Source: Meghimatium bilineatum (Eukaryota; Mollusca; Gastropoda; Stylommatophora; Philomycidae). From it: a DNA stretch of 64,000 bases. The notes below the pieces were generated by a model, which was not told the origin of the DNA, did no database searches, and saw nothing but the letters and a program-made list of their open reading frames with translations. Of the stretch, positions 1 to 14,400 are shown in pieces. The position numbers and the translations under genes were made by a program. Numbering within the stretch: the stretch's first letter is position 1; every line of letters starts with the position of its first letter. The stretch spans positions 15,727,513 through 15,791,512 of the forward strand of contig CM067315.1 in NCBI GenBank assembly GCA_034231615.1, given 5' to 3'.

Positions 1-3000
1 TCATCTTGTGTACTAGACATTATATTATCCTGCTGTGTAGATCTCCCATCCAGTGAATTCGTAGACAACTCGTTCAGTCCTGTGTCACAAATTGGACTAA
101 ATGAGTGTGTCTTGATTGTTGGAATATGACTCACACACACATCCTTCTTGGAGTACTCTACAAAAAATTCATCAAATGAAGGTAATGTATGTCCTGAAAA
201 ATTTCCAGAGCTACTTGCATCATTCATGGACTTTTGGATACATTCAATGTTCATTACTCCAGCGATTGTCTTTTGTTCATCAAATACATTTTCAGATATG
301 AAGTTAACTGACTTCTTTACATGTTCTTTTAGAGTCACATGCTGTGTTTGTTGACATCTGCCATATGCCAGACCAGCCACAGTGGAATCATAATTATCTG
401 AATTTGTGATAGATCCAAGTTTTGAAATTTGTAAAGTCATTGTAGGTTTGTTAGATGAATGGTTGAGTGAGATTGAACTGGTATTCTCAAGCACATTGTC
501 AATCCCTCCCACTTTTGTTTTCTCTGTTCTAAAGTCAGGGAATAGCTCAAGAGTTGATGTTGTGTTTGTTGGATTCTCATAAAGTTCTTCATTTCTGACT
601 TTGTCAGCATATACATTTGTTGCTTCTGCATTAGAAATAATAAACTTGTTCACAGTATCAGACTGAATCATATTACTGTTGCCTTCAAACAGATCATGAT
701 TTTTAGTTTTGATGTCTCCATGTACAATGGGTATGTCAGTTGTGATGTCTATATGTAGAGCAGATGTGTCAGCTATGTTGTCTTTATGTATGACAGATGT
801 GTCAATCAAGGTGTCTTTATGAAGGACAAATGTGACAGCTGTGCTGTCTTTATCTACACCAGATTTCTCAGCTGTGCTGTCTCTATGTACATCTGATGTC
901 TCAGCTGGGCTGTCTTTATGTATATCTGATGTCTCAACTGGGCTGTCTGTATGTATATCTGACATCTCAGCTGGGCTGTCTTTATATACATTTGATGTCT
1001 CTACTGGGTTGTCTTTATGTATAAATGATGTCTCAGCCGGGCTGTCTTTATGTACATCTGATGTCTCAACTGTGCTGTCTTTATGTACATCTGATGCCTC
1101 AGCTGTGATGTCTTTATGTACATCTGATGTCTCAGCTGGGCTGTCTTTATGTACATCTGTCTCAGTTGGGCTGTCTTTATGTATATCTAATGTCTCAGCT
1201 GTATGATCTTTATGTACATCTGATGTCTCAGCTGAACCGTCTTTATGTATATTTGATGTCTCAGCTGTGATGTCATTATGTACATGTGATGTCTCAGCTG
1301 TTATGTCATTATGTATATCTGACATCTCAGATGGGCTGTCTTTATATACATCTGATGTCTCTACTGGGCTGTCTTTATGTACATCTGATGTCTCAGCCGG
1401 GCTGTCTTTATGTATATATGATGTCTTAGCTGGGCCGTCTTTATGTACAATTGATGTCTCAGCTGTACGATCTTTATGTACATCTGATGTCTCAGCTGAG
1501 CCGTCTTTATGTATATTTGATGTCTCAGCTGTGATGTCTTTATGTACATCTAATGTCTCAGCTGTGATGTCTTTATTTACATCTAATGTCTCAGCTGGCA
1601 TGTCTTTATGTACATCTGATGTCTCAGCTGGGATGTCTTTATGTGCACCTGGTGTGCCAGTCATAGTATAGTTAAGTACATGTGATGTATCAGCTGTGCT
1701 GTTTTTATGTAGAGCAGATGTGCCATCCGTACTGTCTTTCTGTACCTTAGGTTCATGAGCTATGCTGACTTTATTTATAATAAATGCTTTAGTTGCACTG
1801 TCTTCCTGTACAACAGATGTTTTAATGGAGCTGTCTTCATGTACAGTAGACCAGTCCACGATAATGTCTTCATGTACGGTACATCCTTCCACAATAATGT
1901 CTTGATTAGTGATGGCTTTATATGTTGTGTCTTTATGTACACAAGATATTTCATCTGAGATGTTTTTATGTATGACAGACATTTCAGCTGAGCTATCTTT
2001 ATGTGTGATAGAACTGTTAGATGTGGTGTCTTTACTTGACACATAAGATATGTCAGTTGAGATGTCTTCATGCATATCTAATGTTTCAGCTATGATGTTT
2101 TGATTCATCTGTGGAATAGTGACATCTATATTGATCATATGTTGTGAAGCAAGATTAATATCTTGATGTTCAGCCCTAATACTATTAAACATCTCATAAT
2201 AATCTCTTCTCTTAATTTCATGAGGTTCAACACTGCCACTATCCAACATTTCATAATCATCTCTTCTCTTTATTTCATGAGGCTCAACACTGCCACTATC
2301 CAACATTTCATAATCATCTCTTCTCTTTATTTCATGAGATTGAACAATGTTACTATCCAACATCTCATGATCACATCTTCTCTTTATTTCATGAGGCTCA
2401 ACATTGTTACTATCCTGCTTCTCATAATCATCTCTTTGCTTTATTTCATGAGGCTCAACATTGTTACTATCCTGCTTCTCATAATCATCTCTTTGCTTTA
2501 TTTCATGAGGCTCAACACTGTTACTATCCAGCATCGCATGATCATCTCTTCTCTTTATTACATGACTATCTCTTTCAACCTGCAGTTGACCGCTAGAATG
2601 TTCTTGAGGTACTGGAGCCTCACAAATAGAAGTTGACAGATGAGACAATGTGTTTGTATTTTCTTGAGTTATATTTGTGAAACAGCTGGTTTCTGTTATT
2701 GTGGGCTGAAATACTGTCTCTCCCAATATTCCTGAAATACATTTTTTATGAAATGATGGAAATGAAACTTCCTGATTCAGGAATACACCCATATCTTTCT
2801 TCTCTGGGTCTGATGAATCACAATGGCTATAACTCTGAGTTGTAATCAATGGAGATTGATCAATATCTGCTAACACATTTGGAAATAGTGTTAATGTTTG
2901 TTGCAAATGGCTGACCTGCTCCTGAGACAACAAGCTAAACTCATTGGAAGGTAAATCACTGGCTTGCTCCTGAAGCATCTCTTGGCTAGCCTGAACAGAT

Positions 3001-6000
3001 GACAATGAAGTGCATATTTCATATGTTGCCAATGATGACTGCACTTGACTATTGAAGTCCAGTACAGAGCTTTGTAAAGGAGATCTACAAGGATCATGCA
3101 AGCCTTCTCTAGTACTGGTGCTGACAATCAAACCAGCAGAAATGGCATCTTTGAAGTTGTAATCTTTGTTTGAAAATGGAAGGACATACATTCCTTTATC
3201 GACATCAATGATGTTCTTCCTGATAGCTTCCCCTAATGTACAAATAGTATCTTGAGTGACATCTCTAATCTCTGGATGATGAATGCTGACAGTGTTGTCT
3301 GTGATAAGCTCTTTCAGAGTTCTGACAATGCTTGTTTCTGGGTGGATAAAGGTTCCTGACAGATCTAAGTATAATCCTTGGTCTACAGCACTATATAATG
3401 AAAGTCCTCTTGGACACAAGATGTAGCCTTTCTCTACAGCTGCAGACAATGTCATTATTTCTCCTGTTTGTGGATTCCTAAAATCTCCACTTTTCATGTC
3501 AATTAACCCCAGACTAATTGCCCTGCGAGGAGTGATGCTCTGAACAGAGTCTGGATCAATCACTTGAGAATTAGCTTGATGTAGCATCCCGTTTGAGAAA
3601 ACATTCTCAAGCTTTCTTTTACCTTTATCTAGTGAGTATGGTACATCTTCCACTTGGCATTCTCCTGTATTCCTAGGAGTGTGTTTGTCCATGAAAATGA
3701 GACCAACATCTCGGGCTTGCTTCAAACTGAGAATTGCTCCTGTTCTGGAGTCAAAAAACTTTCCTAATTGTGCATCAATTATCCCTGTTTCTATTGCATT
3801 TCTCAAAGTTATAGGCTGTTCTGAATTAGATGAGATAACTTCCTTGAGAGTGTCATTAACAAGACCAGTGTTGATAGCATCAAAAAGATTGATAGATCTG
3901 CCAGTCTCTGGATCACAAAACTGTGAACTCGCATCATCATACACACCTTTCTCTATAGCTTTAAACAAGGAAAAAGGTTTTTCTTCAATGAGCTGTTTCT
4001 GTAGAGCATCTTGAAGTAATAAATCTAGTGAGCATGACAGTTCATCTGCTGGAGGACACCAATGTGTCTGCAAGTACATCATTAAGTCATTTTTCTTGGA
4101 AGATATATAGCTTCCACATGGATTTTCCAGATCATTTGTGCTGTAGCTTCTTTCAACTTTCAGGTTTGTTTCAATGTTGCTTTTCAGCTGTTTGTACATG
4201 CTATCATTGCAGAAGCTCTGGCTCCGTTCATAGAAAAATCTTTGTGGTGCATTTGGTACGTTGTCTTCAGAACACACAATGGCTGGGAGAGAAGCTTCAC
4301 TTGATGTAAAACAGACATCATCTAATTTCTGACTAACACTGGAGCTGGTGGATGATTGGAGAGAGGAATAATTTGTTAGATTTGTGTAGAGTTGCTGGTC
4401 TGTGTTTATACTATACAAGCCTGTTGATCTTTCATTATAATTATTTTCATTGATTGAATTATCCAAACATGACATTTTGCAAATAACCTTATTCAAGTTT
4501 GACTGAATGACTTTATCCTCAGGTAAATTTGATTTTGGATATATTTCCAAGTCACACAGCAGTGATTCATCAATGAAGTTAATTAAAGATGTGTCCTGAT
4601 TACTAGTTGAAATATCAACATTACTATTAGACATCTTTTGAGTGGCATTCTCATCAACACTTGATGTGTTATCCATGACATTTGCATTAAGTTTCACATG
4701 AGTTTTTTTATTCACACCAGAGGCTATATTCATTGATATTTCAGAAGCTGTATCTATTTGATGATTAGGTACATAATATGAAGCAGTCATTTTCTTGTTC
4801 AATTGATGATCAGTTTCATCATTTGAGACTTTGCTTGTCTTGTGTGAATGATGATTAGGTTCATTATTTGAGATAGAGCTTGTTATGTGAGACTGATGAC
4901 CAGTTTTATCATTTGAGACAGAGCTTGCTCTAGGTGACTGGTAATCAGTTTTGCCATTTGAGATAGAAAATGTCTTGGGAAACTGATGATTAGTTTCATA
5001 TTCTGAAGAAGTGATTGTGTTGTTTAAATGATGAGACAAATCACATGAAGAAATGATTGACTTGTCTGACTGATGATCAAACACATTGTGTGAAGAAGTG
5101 AGTATCTTGTCTGATGAATGATAAGCCACATCATGTGAGGATGTATTTGTCCCAGGCTGACCAGGTGATGCTTCAACTGATGAAATAATTGTGTCTGGTT
5201 GATCTGATGCTTCACATGTAGAAGTAAATGTCTCTGGTTGATCAGGTGCCTCAACTGATGAAGTAATTGTCTCTGGTTGATCAGGTGCCTCAACTGATGA
5301 AGTAATTGTTTCTGGTTGATCAGGTGCCTCAACTGATGAAGTAATTGTTTCTGGTTGATCAGGTGCCTCAACTGATGAAGTAATTGTTTCTGGTTGATCA
5401 GGTGCCTCAACTGATGAAGTAATAATTTCTGGTTGATCTGATGCTTCACATGTAGAAGTAATTGTCTCTGGTTGATCATGTGTCTTAACTGATGAAGTAA
5501 TTGTCTCTGGTTGATCATGTGTCTTAACTGATGAAGTAATTGTCTCTGGTTGATCAGGTGCCTTAACTGATGAAGTGATTGTGTCTGTTTGAGCATGTGT
5601 CTTAACTGATGAAGTGATTGTGTCTGTTTGAGCATGTGTCTTAACTGATGAAGTAATTGTCTCTGGTTGATCAGGTGCCTTAACTGATGAAGTGATTGTC
5701 TCTGGTTGATCAGGTGTCTTAACTGATGAAGTGATTGTCTCTGGTTGATCAGGTGCCTTAACTGATGAAGTGATTGTCTCTGGTTGATCAGGTGCCTTAA
5801 CTGATGAAGTGATTGTCTCTGGTTGATCAGGTGCCTTAACTGATGAAGTGATTGTCTCTGGTTGATCAGGTGCCTTAACTGATGAAGTGATTGTCTCTGG
5901 TTGATCAGGTGCCTTAACTGATGAAGTGATTGTCTCTGGTTGATCAGGTGCCTTAACTGATGAAGTGATTGTCTCTGGTTGATCAGGTGCCTTAACTGAT

Positions 6001-8468
6001 GAAGTGATTGTCTCTGGTTGATCAGGTGCCTTAACTGATGAAGTGATTGTCTCTGGTTGATCAGGTGCCTTAACTGATGAAGTGATTGTCTCTGGTTGAT
6101 CAGGTGCCTTAACTGATGAAGTGATTGTCTCTGGTTGATCAGGTGCCTTAACTGATGAAGTGATTGTCTCTGGTTGATCAGGTGCCTTAACTGATGAAGT
6201 GATTGTCTCTGGTTGATCAGGTGCCTTAACTGATGAAGTGATTGTCTCTGGTTGATCAGGTGCCTTAACTGATGAAGTGATTGTCTCTGGTTGATCAGGT
6301 GCCTTAACTGATGAAGTGATTGTCTCTGGTTGATCAGGTGCCTCAACTGATGAAGTGATTGTCTCTGGTTGATCAGGTGCCTTAACTGATGAAGTGATTG
6401 TCTCTGGTTGATCAGGTGCCTTAACTGATGAAGTGATTGTCTCTGGTTGATCAGGTGCCTTAACTGATGAAGTGATTGTCTCTGGTTGATCAGGTGCCTT
6501 AACTGATGAAGTGATTGTCTCTGGTTGATCAGGTGCCTTAACTGATGAAGTGATTGTCTCTGGTTGATCAGGTGCCTTAACTGATGAAGTGATTGTCTCT
6601 GGTTGATCAGGTGCCTTAACTGATGAAGTGATTGTCTCTGGTTGATCAGGTGCCTTAACTGATGAAGTGATTGTCTCTGGTTGATCAGCTGCCTTAACTG
6701 ATGAAGTGATTGTCTCTGGTTGATCAGGTGCCTCAACTGATGAAGTGATTGTCTCTGGTTGATCAGGTGCCTCAACTGATGAAGTGATTGTCTCTGGTTG
6801 ATCAGGTGCCTTAACTGATGAAGTGATTGTCTCTGGTTGATCAGGTGCCTTAACTAATGAAGTGATTGTCTCTGGTTGATCAGGTGCCTTAACTGATGAA
6901 GTGATTGTCTCTGGTTGATCAGGTGCCTTAACTGATGAAGTGATTGTCTCTGGTTGATCAGGTGCCTTAACTGATGAAGTGATTGTCTCTGGTTGATCAG
7001 GTACCTTAACTGATGAAGTGATTGTCTCTGGTTGATCAGGTGCCTTAACTGATGAAGTGATTGTCTCTGGTTGATCAGCTGCCTTAACTGATGAAGTGAT
7101 TGTCTCTGGTTGATCAGGTGCCTTAACTGATGAAGTGATTGTCTCTGGTTGATCATGTGTCTTAACTGATGAAGTAATTGTCTCTGGTTGATCAGGTGCC
7201 TTAACTGATGAAGTGATTGTCTCTGTTTGAGCATGTGTCTTAACTGATGAAGTGATTGTGTCTGTTTGAGCATGTGTCTTAACTGATGAAGTAATTGTCT
7301 CTGATCGAGCATGTGTCTTAACTGATGAAGTAATTGTCTCTGGTTGATCAGGTGCCTTACCTGATGAAGTGATTGTCTCTGGTTGATCAGGTGCCTTAAC
7401 TGATGAAGTGATTGTCTCTGGTTGATCAGGTGCCTTAACTGATGAAGTGATTGTCTCTGGTTGATCAGGTGCCTTAACTGATGAAGTGATTGTCTCTGGT
7501 TGATCAGGTGCCTTAACTGATGAAGTGATTGTGTCTGTTTGAGCATGTGTCTTAACTGACGAAGTAATTGTCTCTGGTTGATCAGGTGCCTTAACTGATG
7601 AAGTGATTGTGTCTGTTTGAGCATGTGTCGTAACTGACGAAGTAATTGTCTCTGGTTGATCAGGTGCCTTAACTGATGAAGTAATTGTCTCTGGCTGATC
7701 AAGAGCCTCAAGTGAGGAAGTAACTGTCTCTCGTTGATCAAGTGTCATAAGTGAAAAAGTAAGAGCTTCTGGTTGATCATGTATCTCAACTGATGAAGTA
7801 ATTGTCTTTGGTTGATCAGGTGCCTCAAATGATGAAGTAATTGTCTTTGGTTGATCAGGTGCCTCAAATGAGCAAGTGATCGTCTTTGGCTGATTATGTG
7901 GCCCAAGTGAGGAACTGGTCGTCTCTGGCTGATCAGGTGACAACAGTGATGAAGTCATTGTTTCTGGTTGATTGGATGTCTCAAGTGATGAAGGTATCCC
8001 TGGCTGATCACGTATATCATGTGAAGAAGTGAAAGTCTTGTTCGACTGATGGTGACATGTATCATATGATACCATCAAATGGTCACTACTTCCCAAAGAA
8101 TTCTGAAATGCTAACCTATCATGACCTGATGCTAACACTTTTAATGCATCTCCTACTTGAACTTCACTTTCAATAACATCATCACCTCTAACTGTGTTTA
8201 CATCACATGACTGAACCAAACTGAAGCTTGTACCCACCCTGGTATTAAATGTACCAACATTCCAACCATCATCATCAACACTTTTATCAAACACAGCATC
8301 AACATCTTCATCGCCAAAAGTTGTAATACAATTTTTTACATAACCTACATTCTGTTCAGAAATGTTACTTTTTACTTGAGTGTCATTGTTGAGCTGATAA
8401 TCATTATCATAATTTCCTGGAATATTTACATATGGAATGTTGCAGTTCCTGGAATTGAGAGATGTTTC
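1..8468 (-). CDS. MACF1/DST-like: Spectraplakin exon 16: second giant exon with coding minisatellites, open at window edge
   Basis: Acceptor ...ttactctacag at 8469; phase 0 continuation of exon 15, starting ETSLNSRNCNIPYVNIP. The frame stays open to base 1 wherever I checked it (over 2800 codons). In order: acidic Asn/Asp-rich segment; a 13-residue array SSVKAPDQPETIT, about 73 units (8010-5150); Ser/His/Asn-rich linker (5150-4300); about ten plectin repeats (4020-3130, e.g. ITPRRAISLGLIDMKSGDF); linker; a 19-residue array HEIKRRDDYEMLDSGSVEP (2580-2180); an 11-residue array SDVHKDSPAET (2090-720); linker. The arrays also leave other frames open on both strands, but only this frame is in phase with exon 15 and contains plectin repeats. 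No methionine start is expected since this is an internal exon. Confidence 0.9.
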
Positions 8469-11400
8469 CTGTAGAGTAAAGTCATAGTAAAATAATATTG
8501 ACAAATATTTGCATGAGTAGGATTATTGCTAATCCTTTCTCTAGATATGAGTTATGTGCTGGTCACATGAGTTACCTGACCATTGACTGATCCATGGTTT
8601 TAATTGGCTAGCAGTACAAAGACTATACACAAAATGTCCAATTAAAATCTTGGATCAATTCTATAAGGAAAGATGAGTGATGCAGTCAGCAGGATCTATA
8701 CCTGGAGTAGAATTTAATTATGAATTTGCTAAAGTATACATATCAACACATTAAAGAAATGTCACATGCAGTAGCACATGTAAAATTGACATCTGAAATA
8801 CTGCATATATGAAAGTATTGACATCTGAAATACTGCATATATGAAAGTATTGATATCTAAAATACTGCATAAATGAAAGTATTGACATCTAAAATACTGC
8901 ATAAATGAAAGTACTGTCAGTTGAGATACTGCATAAATGAAAGTACTGTCAGTTGAGATACTGCATAAATGAAAGTACTGTCAGTTGAGATACTGCATAA
9001 ATGAAAGTACTTTCACCTGAAATAATGTATAAATGAAAATGCTGTCACCTGAAATAATATATAAATGAAAGTGCTGTCATCTGAAGTAATGTATAAATGA
9101 AAGCGATGGCATCTGAAATACTGAATAAATGAAAGTGCTGTCACCTGAAGTAATGTATAAATGAAAGTGCTGTCACCTGAAGTAATGTATAAATGAAAGT
9201 GCTGTCACCTGAGGTACTGCATAAATGTTCTATCATTTTTCATGCAGACTTCCAATCACATCAAAATCTGAAATTATTTGAAGATATATAATTTTGGCTC
9301 ACTTCTGACCACAGCCCATAGGACTGCATGGCTTTAATTCTCCAACTTTTATACTAGTAATATCTACATATGCTTATAGTCTACATCTACATACAAGCAG
9401 CCACAAGGTGATATACAATAAATTACATCTTTGAAAAAACAGACAGCAAAAAGCAGCAGGGTTGCTAGATAGTAGAAATGGATTTTTAGTCACATATGGT
9501 AAAATATGGCCATACTCCTATCTTTTAATACATGTTCAATTGACATAAAAGTACTAAACATTTCCATACACACAATTTATTGGCCAAAAAATTTGGTCAT
9601 CAAATTCTTGCAACCCTGGAAAGTAGTTATGTGCAGTGCACAAATATTATATGTGCACTAGAAAAAATATTGCACATAAAAGAGCAGAATAACATGTACA
9701 AGTAAACAAACTAAAAATGGTCAATACTTACAGGGGTAACCGGTGTTGAAGCTGTGGATCTGTCTGCGGATCTGTTAGAAGAGATTGACTGCTCAGTAAA
9801 CATGTGATGACCATCAGCGAGTGTGATTTGGAATGAATTACCTCCATTTGTTCTTTCATTATTGAAATCTTTAGATTGAATGTTTTGCAGACTTGATCTA
9901 TTCTGGGCTGCTGTGAGGTCTTTTCTGATTGTCTGTGACTGACTAAGGCCTGGCCCAACAGATGGGTCAGAGTGTGCCTGTTCCTGAACAAGGCTAAAAG
10001 TCATGTCATATGAATTTTGAGACTGATGCACTGTGTCTCTTCTCCCATTAAACACTGTAGAAATGTGTTGATCATCTGCTCCAAATGTTTGTTTTGATGC
10101 ATCAACTTCTTTTTCAATTGACTGTGGTGCAGAAACACTGTCTGTATACTTGTAAGGAAATGTGGTAGCTGTAGAGATCACATGTTCATCTTTAAAGGTG
10201 CTGGTAGCATTCTTTGATTCTGTGTTAGTGTATCTCTTGATAGAGCCAGTACTCCCTGATTCTGTGCTTGAGACATATCTCTTGGAGTCAGCAATTCCTG
10301 ACTCTGTGCTGGTGATATTTCTCTTGATGAAGTCAGTACTCCCTGATTCTGTGCTTGAGACATATCTCTTGGAGTCAACAATTCCTGACTCTGTGCTTGT
10401 GATATTTCTCTTGATGGAGTCAGTACTCCCTGATTCTGTGCTTGAGCCATATCTCTTGGAGTCAGCAATTCCTGACTCTGTGCTGGTGATATTTCTCTTG
10501 ATGGAGTCAGTACTCCCTGATTCTGTGCTTGAGACATATCTCCTGATGGATTCAGTATTCTGTGATTCTGTACTGGTGATGGAACTACTGATGGAGTTGA
10601 CATTTTTCTCATATTTTGTATTTGTGACATATCTATTGATAGATTCATTATTTTCTGGTACTGTGTTGGTGAAATATCTCTTGGTGGGGTCATCATTTTC
10701 TGGTACTGTGTTGGTGAAATATCTCTTGGTGGGGTCATCATTTTCTGGTACTGTGTTGGTGAAATATCTTTTGGTGGGGTCATCATTTTCTGGTACTGTG
10801 TTGGTGAAATATCTCTTGGTGGGGTCATCATTTTCTGGTACTGTGTTGGTGAAATATCTCTTGGTGGGGTCATCATTTTCTGGTACTGTGTTGGTGAAAT
10901 ATCTCTTGGTGGTGTCATCATTCAATAATCCTGTGCTAGTGAAATATTTATTAGAGGAGTCAATATTCTCAGTTTCTGTGTGGGTGAAATATCTCTTGGT
11001 GGGATCAACATTCACTGGTTCTGTACTGGTGAAATATCTTTTGGTGGGTTCATCATTTTCTGGTACTGTGTGGGTGAAATATCTCTTGGTGGGGTCATCA
11101 TTTAATGGTCCTGTGCTAGTGAAATAATTCTTAGAGGAGTCAATATTCTCTGTTTCTGTGTTGGGAAAATATCTTGTAGAGGTGTCATTATTTGCTGGTT
11201 CTGTGCTAGTAACATGTCTCTTAATAGGTTCAGCCCTTTGAAAAAGAGCGTCATTATTGTTCTCAAAGGCAACAAAATCATTCAGTCCTGCTTGATCCTT
11301 TGATGTAGTTCCTTCAGGTAAAGAGTCATGTAGAAATTTGAAATTTCTATCAAGAACATTTTGGCTGTTTTCTATTGATGTTGCTGTGTTGTTACTTGTT

Positions 11401-14400
11401 AACTTCCCTAAAAGATCTTCCTTATACTCTGGTAAGATACTTTTATTTCCTGTCTTGGAATTAAACATCTTTGCTACATTATGATATTCCTGTACAGCAA
11501 ATGATTCTTCAGAGACTCTTTCCCTGTTTGTCCCAGAGATGGGTAAAATTAATTTCCCTTTATGTGCAGCTTCTGTGTGTTTGACTTCAGCCTCATTATT
11601 TCTATTGTACTGAAAATGCCTCCCATCAGATGTGACAATCAATCCAGGTCTTAAAGCTTCATCAACAGAATACATCTTCTGGGAGGCTTCATCTAAAAAA
11701 TGACCAGTTTTGGGATCAACAGCCTCCCCTCTGGTATCATCACTGAATGCAACGTAGTTCTGATCTCTAATGTCTTCTGCCATAATGTTTAATGGGGCAG
11801 CATTCCAAATTTTTTCTGATATGACAAGACCATTGTTCATGGCTTCAGCTAAAGATATTACTTCCCCTGTCAAAGGATCAGTGTATCTCCCAAATGAATC
11901 TAGGAGTCCTTTATGAATAGCCTCTTGAACTGTTACTTCTCTGCCAGTTTCAATATCTAGCACACCTGTGATATTGTAAGTACCTTCTGACTGTTTAGAT
12001 GGTATAGTAGTTTGAGATTTTGATATGGTCTGGATGGTGCCAGATACAAGTCCCTCTTTCATTGCATCCTCCATCAGCATTTGGTTACCAGTGACTGGGT
12101 CATTGAACACAGTACAGTTTTCATCTAACAATCCTCTCTCAATGGCTTCTCTAAGTCCTAATCTATGGCCAATTTGAGGATCATAGACACTAGTAATATT
12201 TATTTGTTTACCATCTTGTTTCTTCTGCTCAGGGAATCCTTCTTCTGTTGTATCTTTACCATCAATTAAACCCTGTTTCAGAGCTTCTCTCAGAGACAAT
12301 GGCCCAGTAGAATTATTGTATATGCCAGATTCATTGTCTAGAACTTTGTTTTTGATGGCTTGAGACACAGATATAAGCTTGCCAGATTGTGGATCTTTGA
12401 CTTCAGTAATTATAATTCCATTCATTACAACCATCTCTTGAGTCCGATTCTCCTCTTCCACTTCGGCACTTATTAGGCCAATATCGATAGCTCTGTCAAG
12501 GTCAATATGCTCACCTGTGCGGATGTTGATAACAACCCCTTGATCTGGGTCAAACACTCCTTGACCAATAGCTTCAGACATGAGTAGTTCTCTACCAGTC
12601 ACAGGATCAATGACAGCTGTAATAGTCATTGATTTCTGGGTAACTGCAGTCACAACAGGACCTGGTGTTTGTGACTGAGTCATTGCAGGTACTGCTCTAA
12701 CAATATTAGGCATTGAATTTTTATCAGAGTCGGTAAGAATGTGTGCTTGCTTGTCTGAATTTCTCAACATTTCTGTAGTATCTTGTCTGTGTGTATGACT
12801 TCTGAGAGTATCACTTGCAGATTTAATCTTTCCATGATCTATCTTCTCAGTATGACTATCACGGACTGTGCCTCTGATGAGACCTTCTTCAAAAGCTTGA
12901 TGAAAAGGTACAGGATCCAGGCTCGCAGGGTCATTGTAAGTCCCAGACTTAAAATCCAGCAATCCTGTTGACACTGCCTCTACCACACTGATATATTCAT
13001 CTCTGATTGGGTCATACACAGAAGAAATATTGCAAGATTTCTCGTGGACATCTCTAGACTTCTTGATCATCTGTTCTGTAATCACACCACCTTGTTTAGG
13101 TTGTACAACAGACAAATTTTCACTTTCAGATCTGTGGTATGTTTCTTCTGTTTGGTCAATGAAACCTTTACTTGTGGTCTCATTCAAGGAATTATTCTGC
13201 CTGGTTCCCTTATTAAACACTTCCTTGTCTAACCCATGTGCAGATCCATGAACAGACTCTAAGCTGGAACTTCTGCCTGCACATATCACAAGCCCCTGTT
13301 TCACAGCATCACCTAAATACATTGATTCTCCAGTTCTTATGTTATTCAGTTTGCCACCTGAAATATCTACAATACCCTTCTCTATTGCCTGGGAGACGGG
13401 AATCTCTTTGTTAGAGGCTGGATCCACAACTGAATGAATTTTGAAAGATGTTGATTGAGTAATGACTGATTCTTGTGACTCTTGATATTTCTCCTCACTA
13501 ACCATGTGAGGATCCAATTTTGTGGCAGACACCAATCCTTGCAGCATTGCATCACTCAGAGACATAATCAGTCCACTCTCAATGTCTTTAAAATACTTGC
13601 CCTCAACATCAATGATACCATAACTTATTGCTTCTGACAAGGACAAGTTTCTTTCTCTAGCAGTGTCTCTCACAGACTCAATTTTCAAGACCTTCTTCTC
13701 AGCAAAGGCAACATCTGTTGTGAATCCACTCTTTGTGATCTCTTCTACAGTAACTAATCTGTCCACAATTGTTCCAGTGACAAGACCTTCAACTGTTGCT
13801 ACTGATATAGACAGTTTCTCACCAGTAGCAGGGTTTTCATATGTGCCATTCTCCAGATTAATAATATTCTTCTCAATTGCAACATCTAAAGGTATATTAT
13901 GTTTTGTAGCTGGATCATAAACACTATCAATTTGAATCTTCTCAGTTGATTTTGAGAACACTGTGGCTCCATCTATCTGCAATGTTGATTCTTGCACAGT
14001 GCCATCTTTAATGCACTGATCCAGATTTTTGGCATGTCCTGTTCTTGCATCAATAACATAGCCATTGTCATCAAGAACACCACATAGTAATGCATCTTCC
14101 AAACTCATTAATTTGCCTGTAGATGGGTCTGCAATAGTGGCTGAATCTTTTTTTATCACACCACTCATTACAGCATCACTGACCTGCAGTTTTATATTTG
14201 TATTTGGATCTGTGAAAATTCCTGTTCTAGAATTGAGGCATCCACTGGAAATGGCTTCATGAAGTTTCATGCCATCAGAAGTGTTACTCTCTGGAATGCT
14301 TTGCTTCAACTGTGTTACTTCTAGGATGTTTGAGGACAAACGTCGTGCCGTTGTAACTTGGAATGAAAGACCTGGTGGGTTAGCTTCCAGTAACATTGAG

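Noticed and set aside
832..1671. Plus-strand frames of LSLCTSDVSAG repeats
   Set aside because: Antisense shadow of the 33-bp coding array; the minus-strand frame continues without stop from exon 16.
5024..7741. Long minus-strand frames reading LINQRQSLHQLRH repeats (583 and 295 codons)
   Set aside because: They arise because a 39-bp unit without stops in that phase repeats unbroken. The exon 15 junction (phase 0) and the plectin repeats at 3130-4020 fix the other minus-strand frame, SSVKAPDQPETIT.
5150..8010. CRISPR-like or satellite array
   Set aside because: Units are contiguous without spacers, in a eukaryotic coding exon; not CRISPR and not centromeric.
10162..11127. 321-codon plus-strand frame with VLVKYLLVGSSFSGT repeats, and a 247-codon minus-strand frame in another phase
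   Set aside because: Both are shadows of the 45-bp and 87-bp arrays in exon 15. The exon 15 frame is longer, spliced in phase and contains recognised domains.
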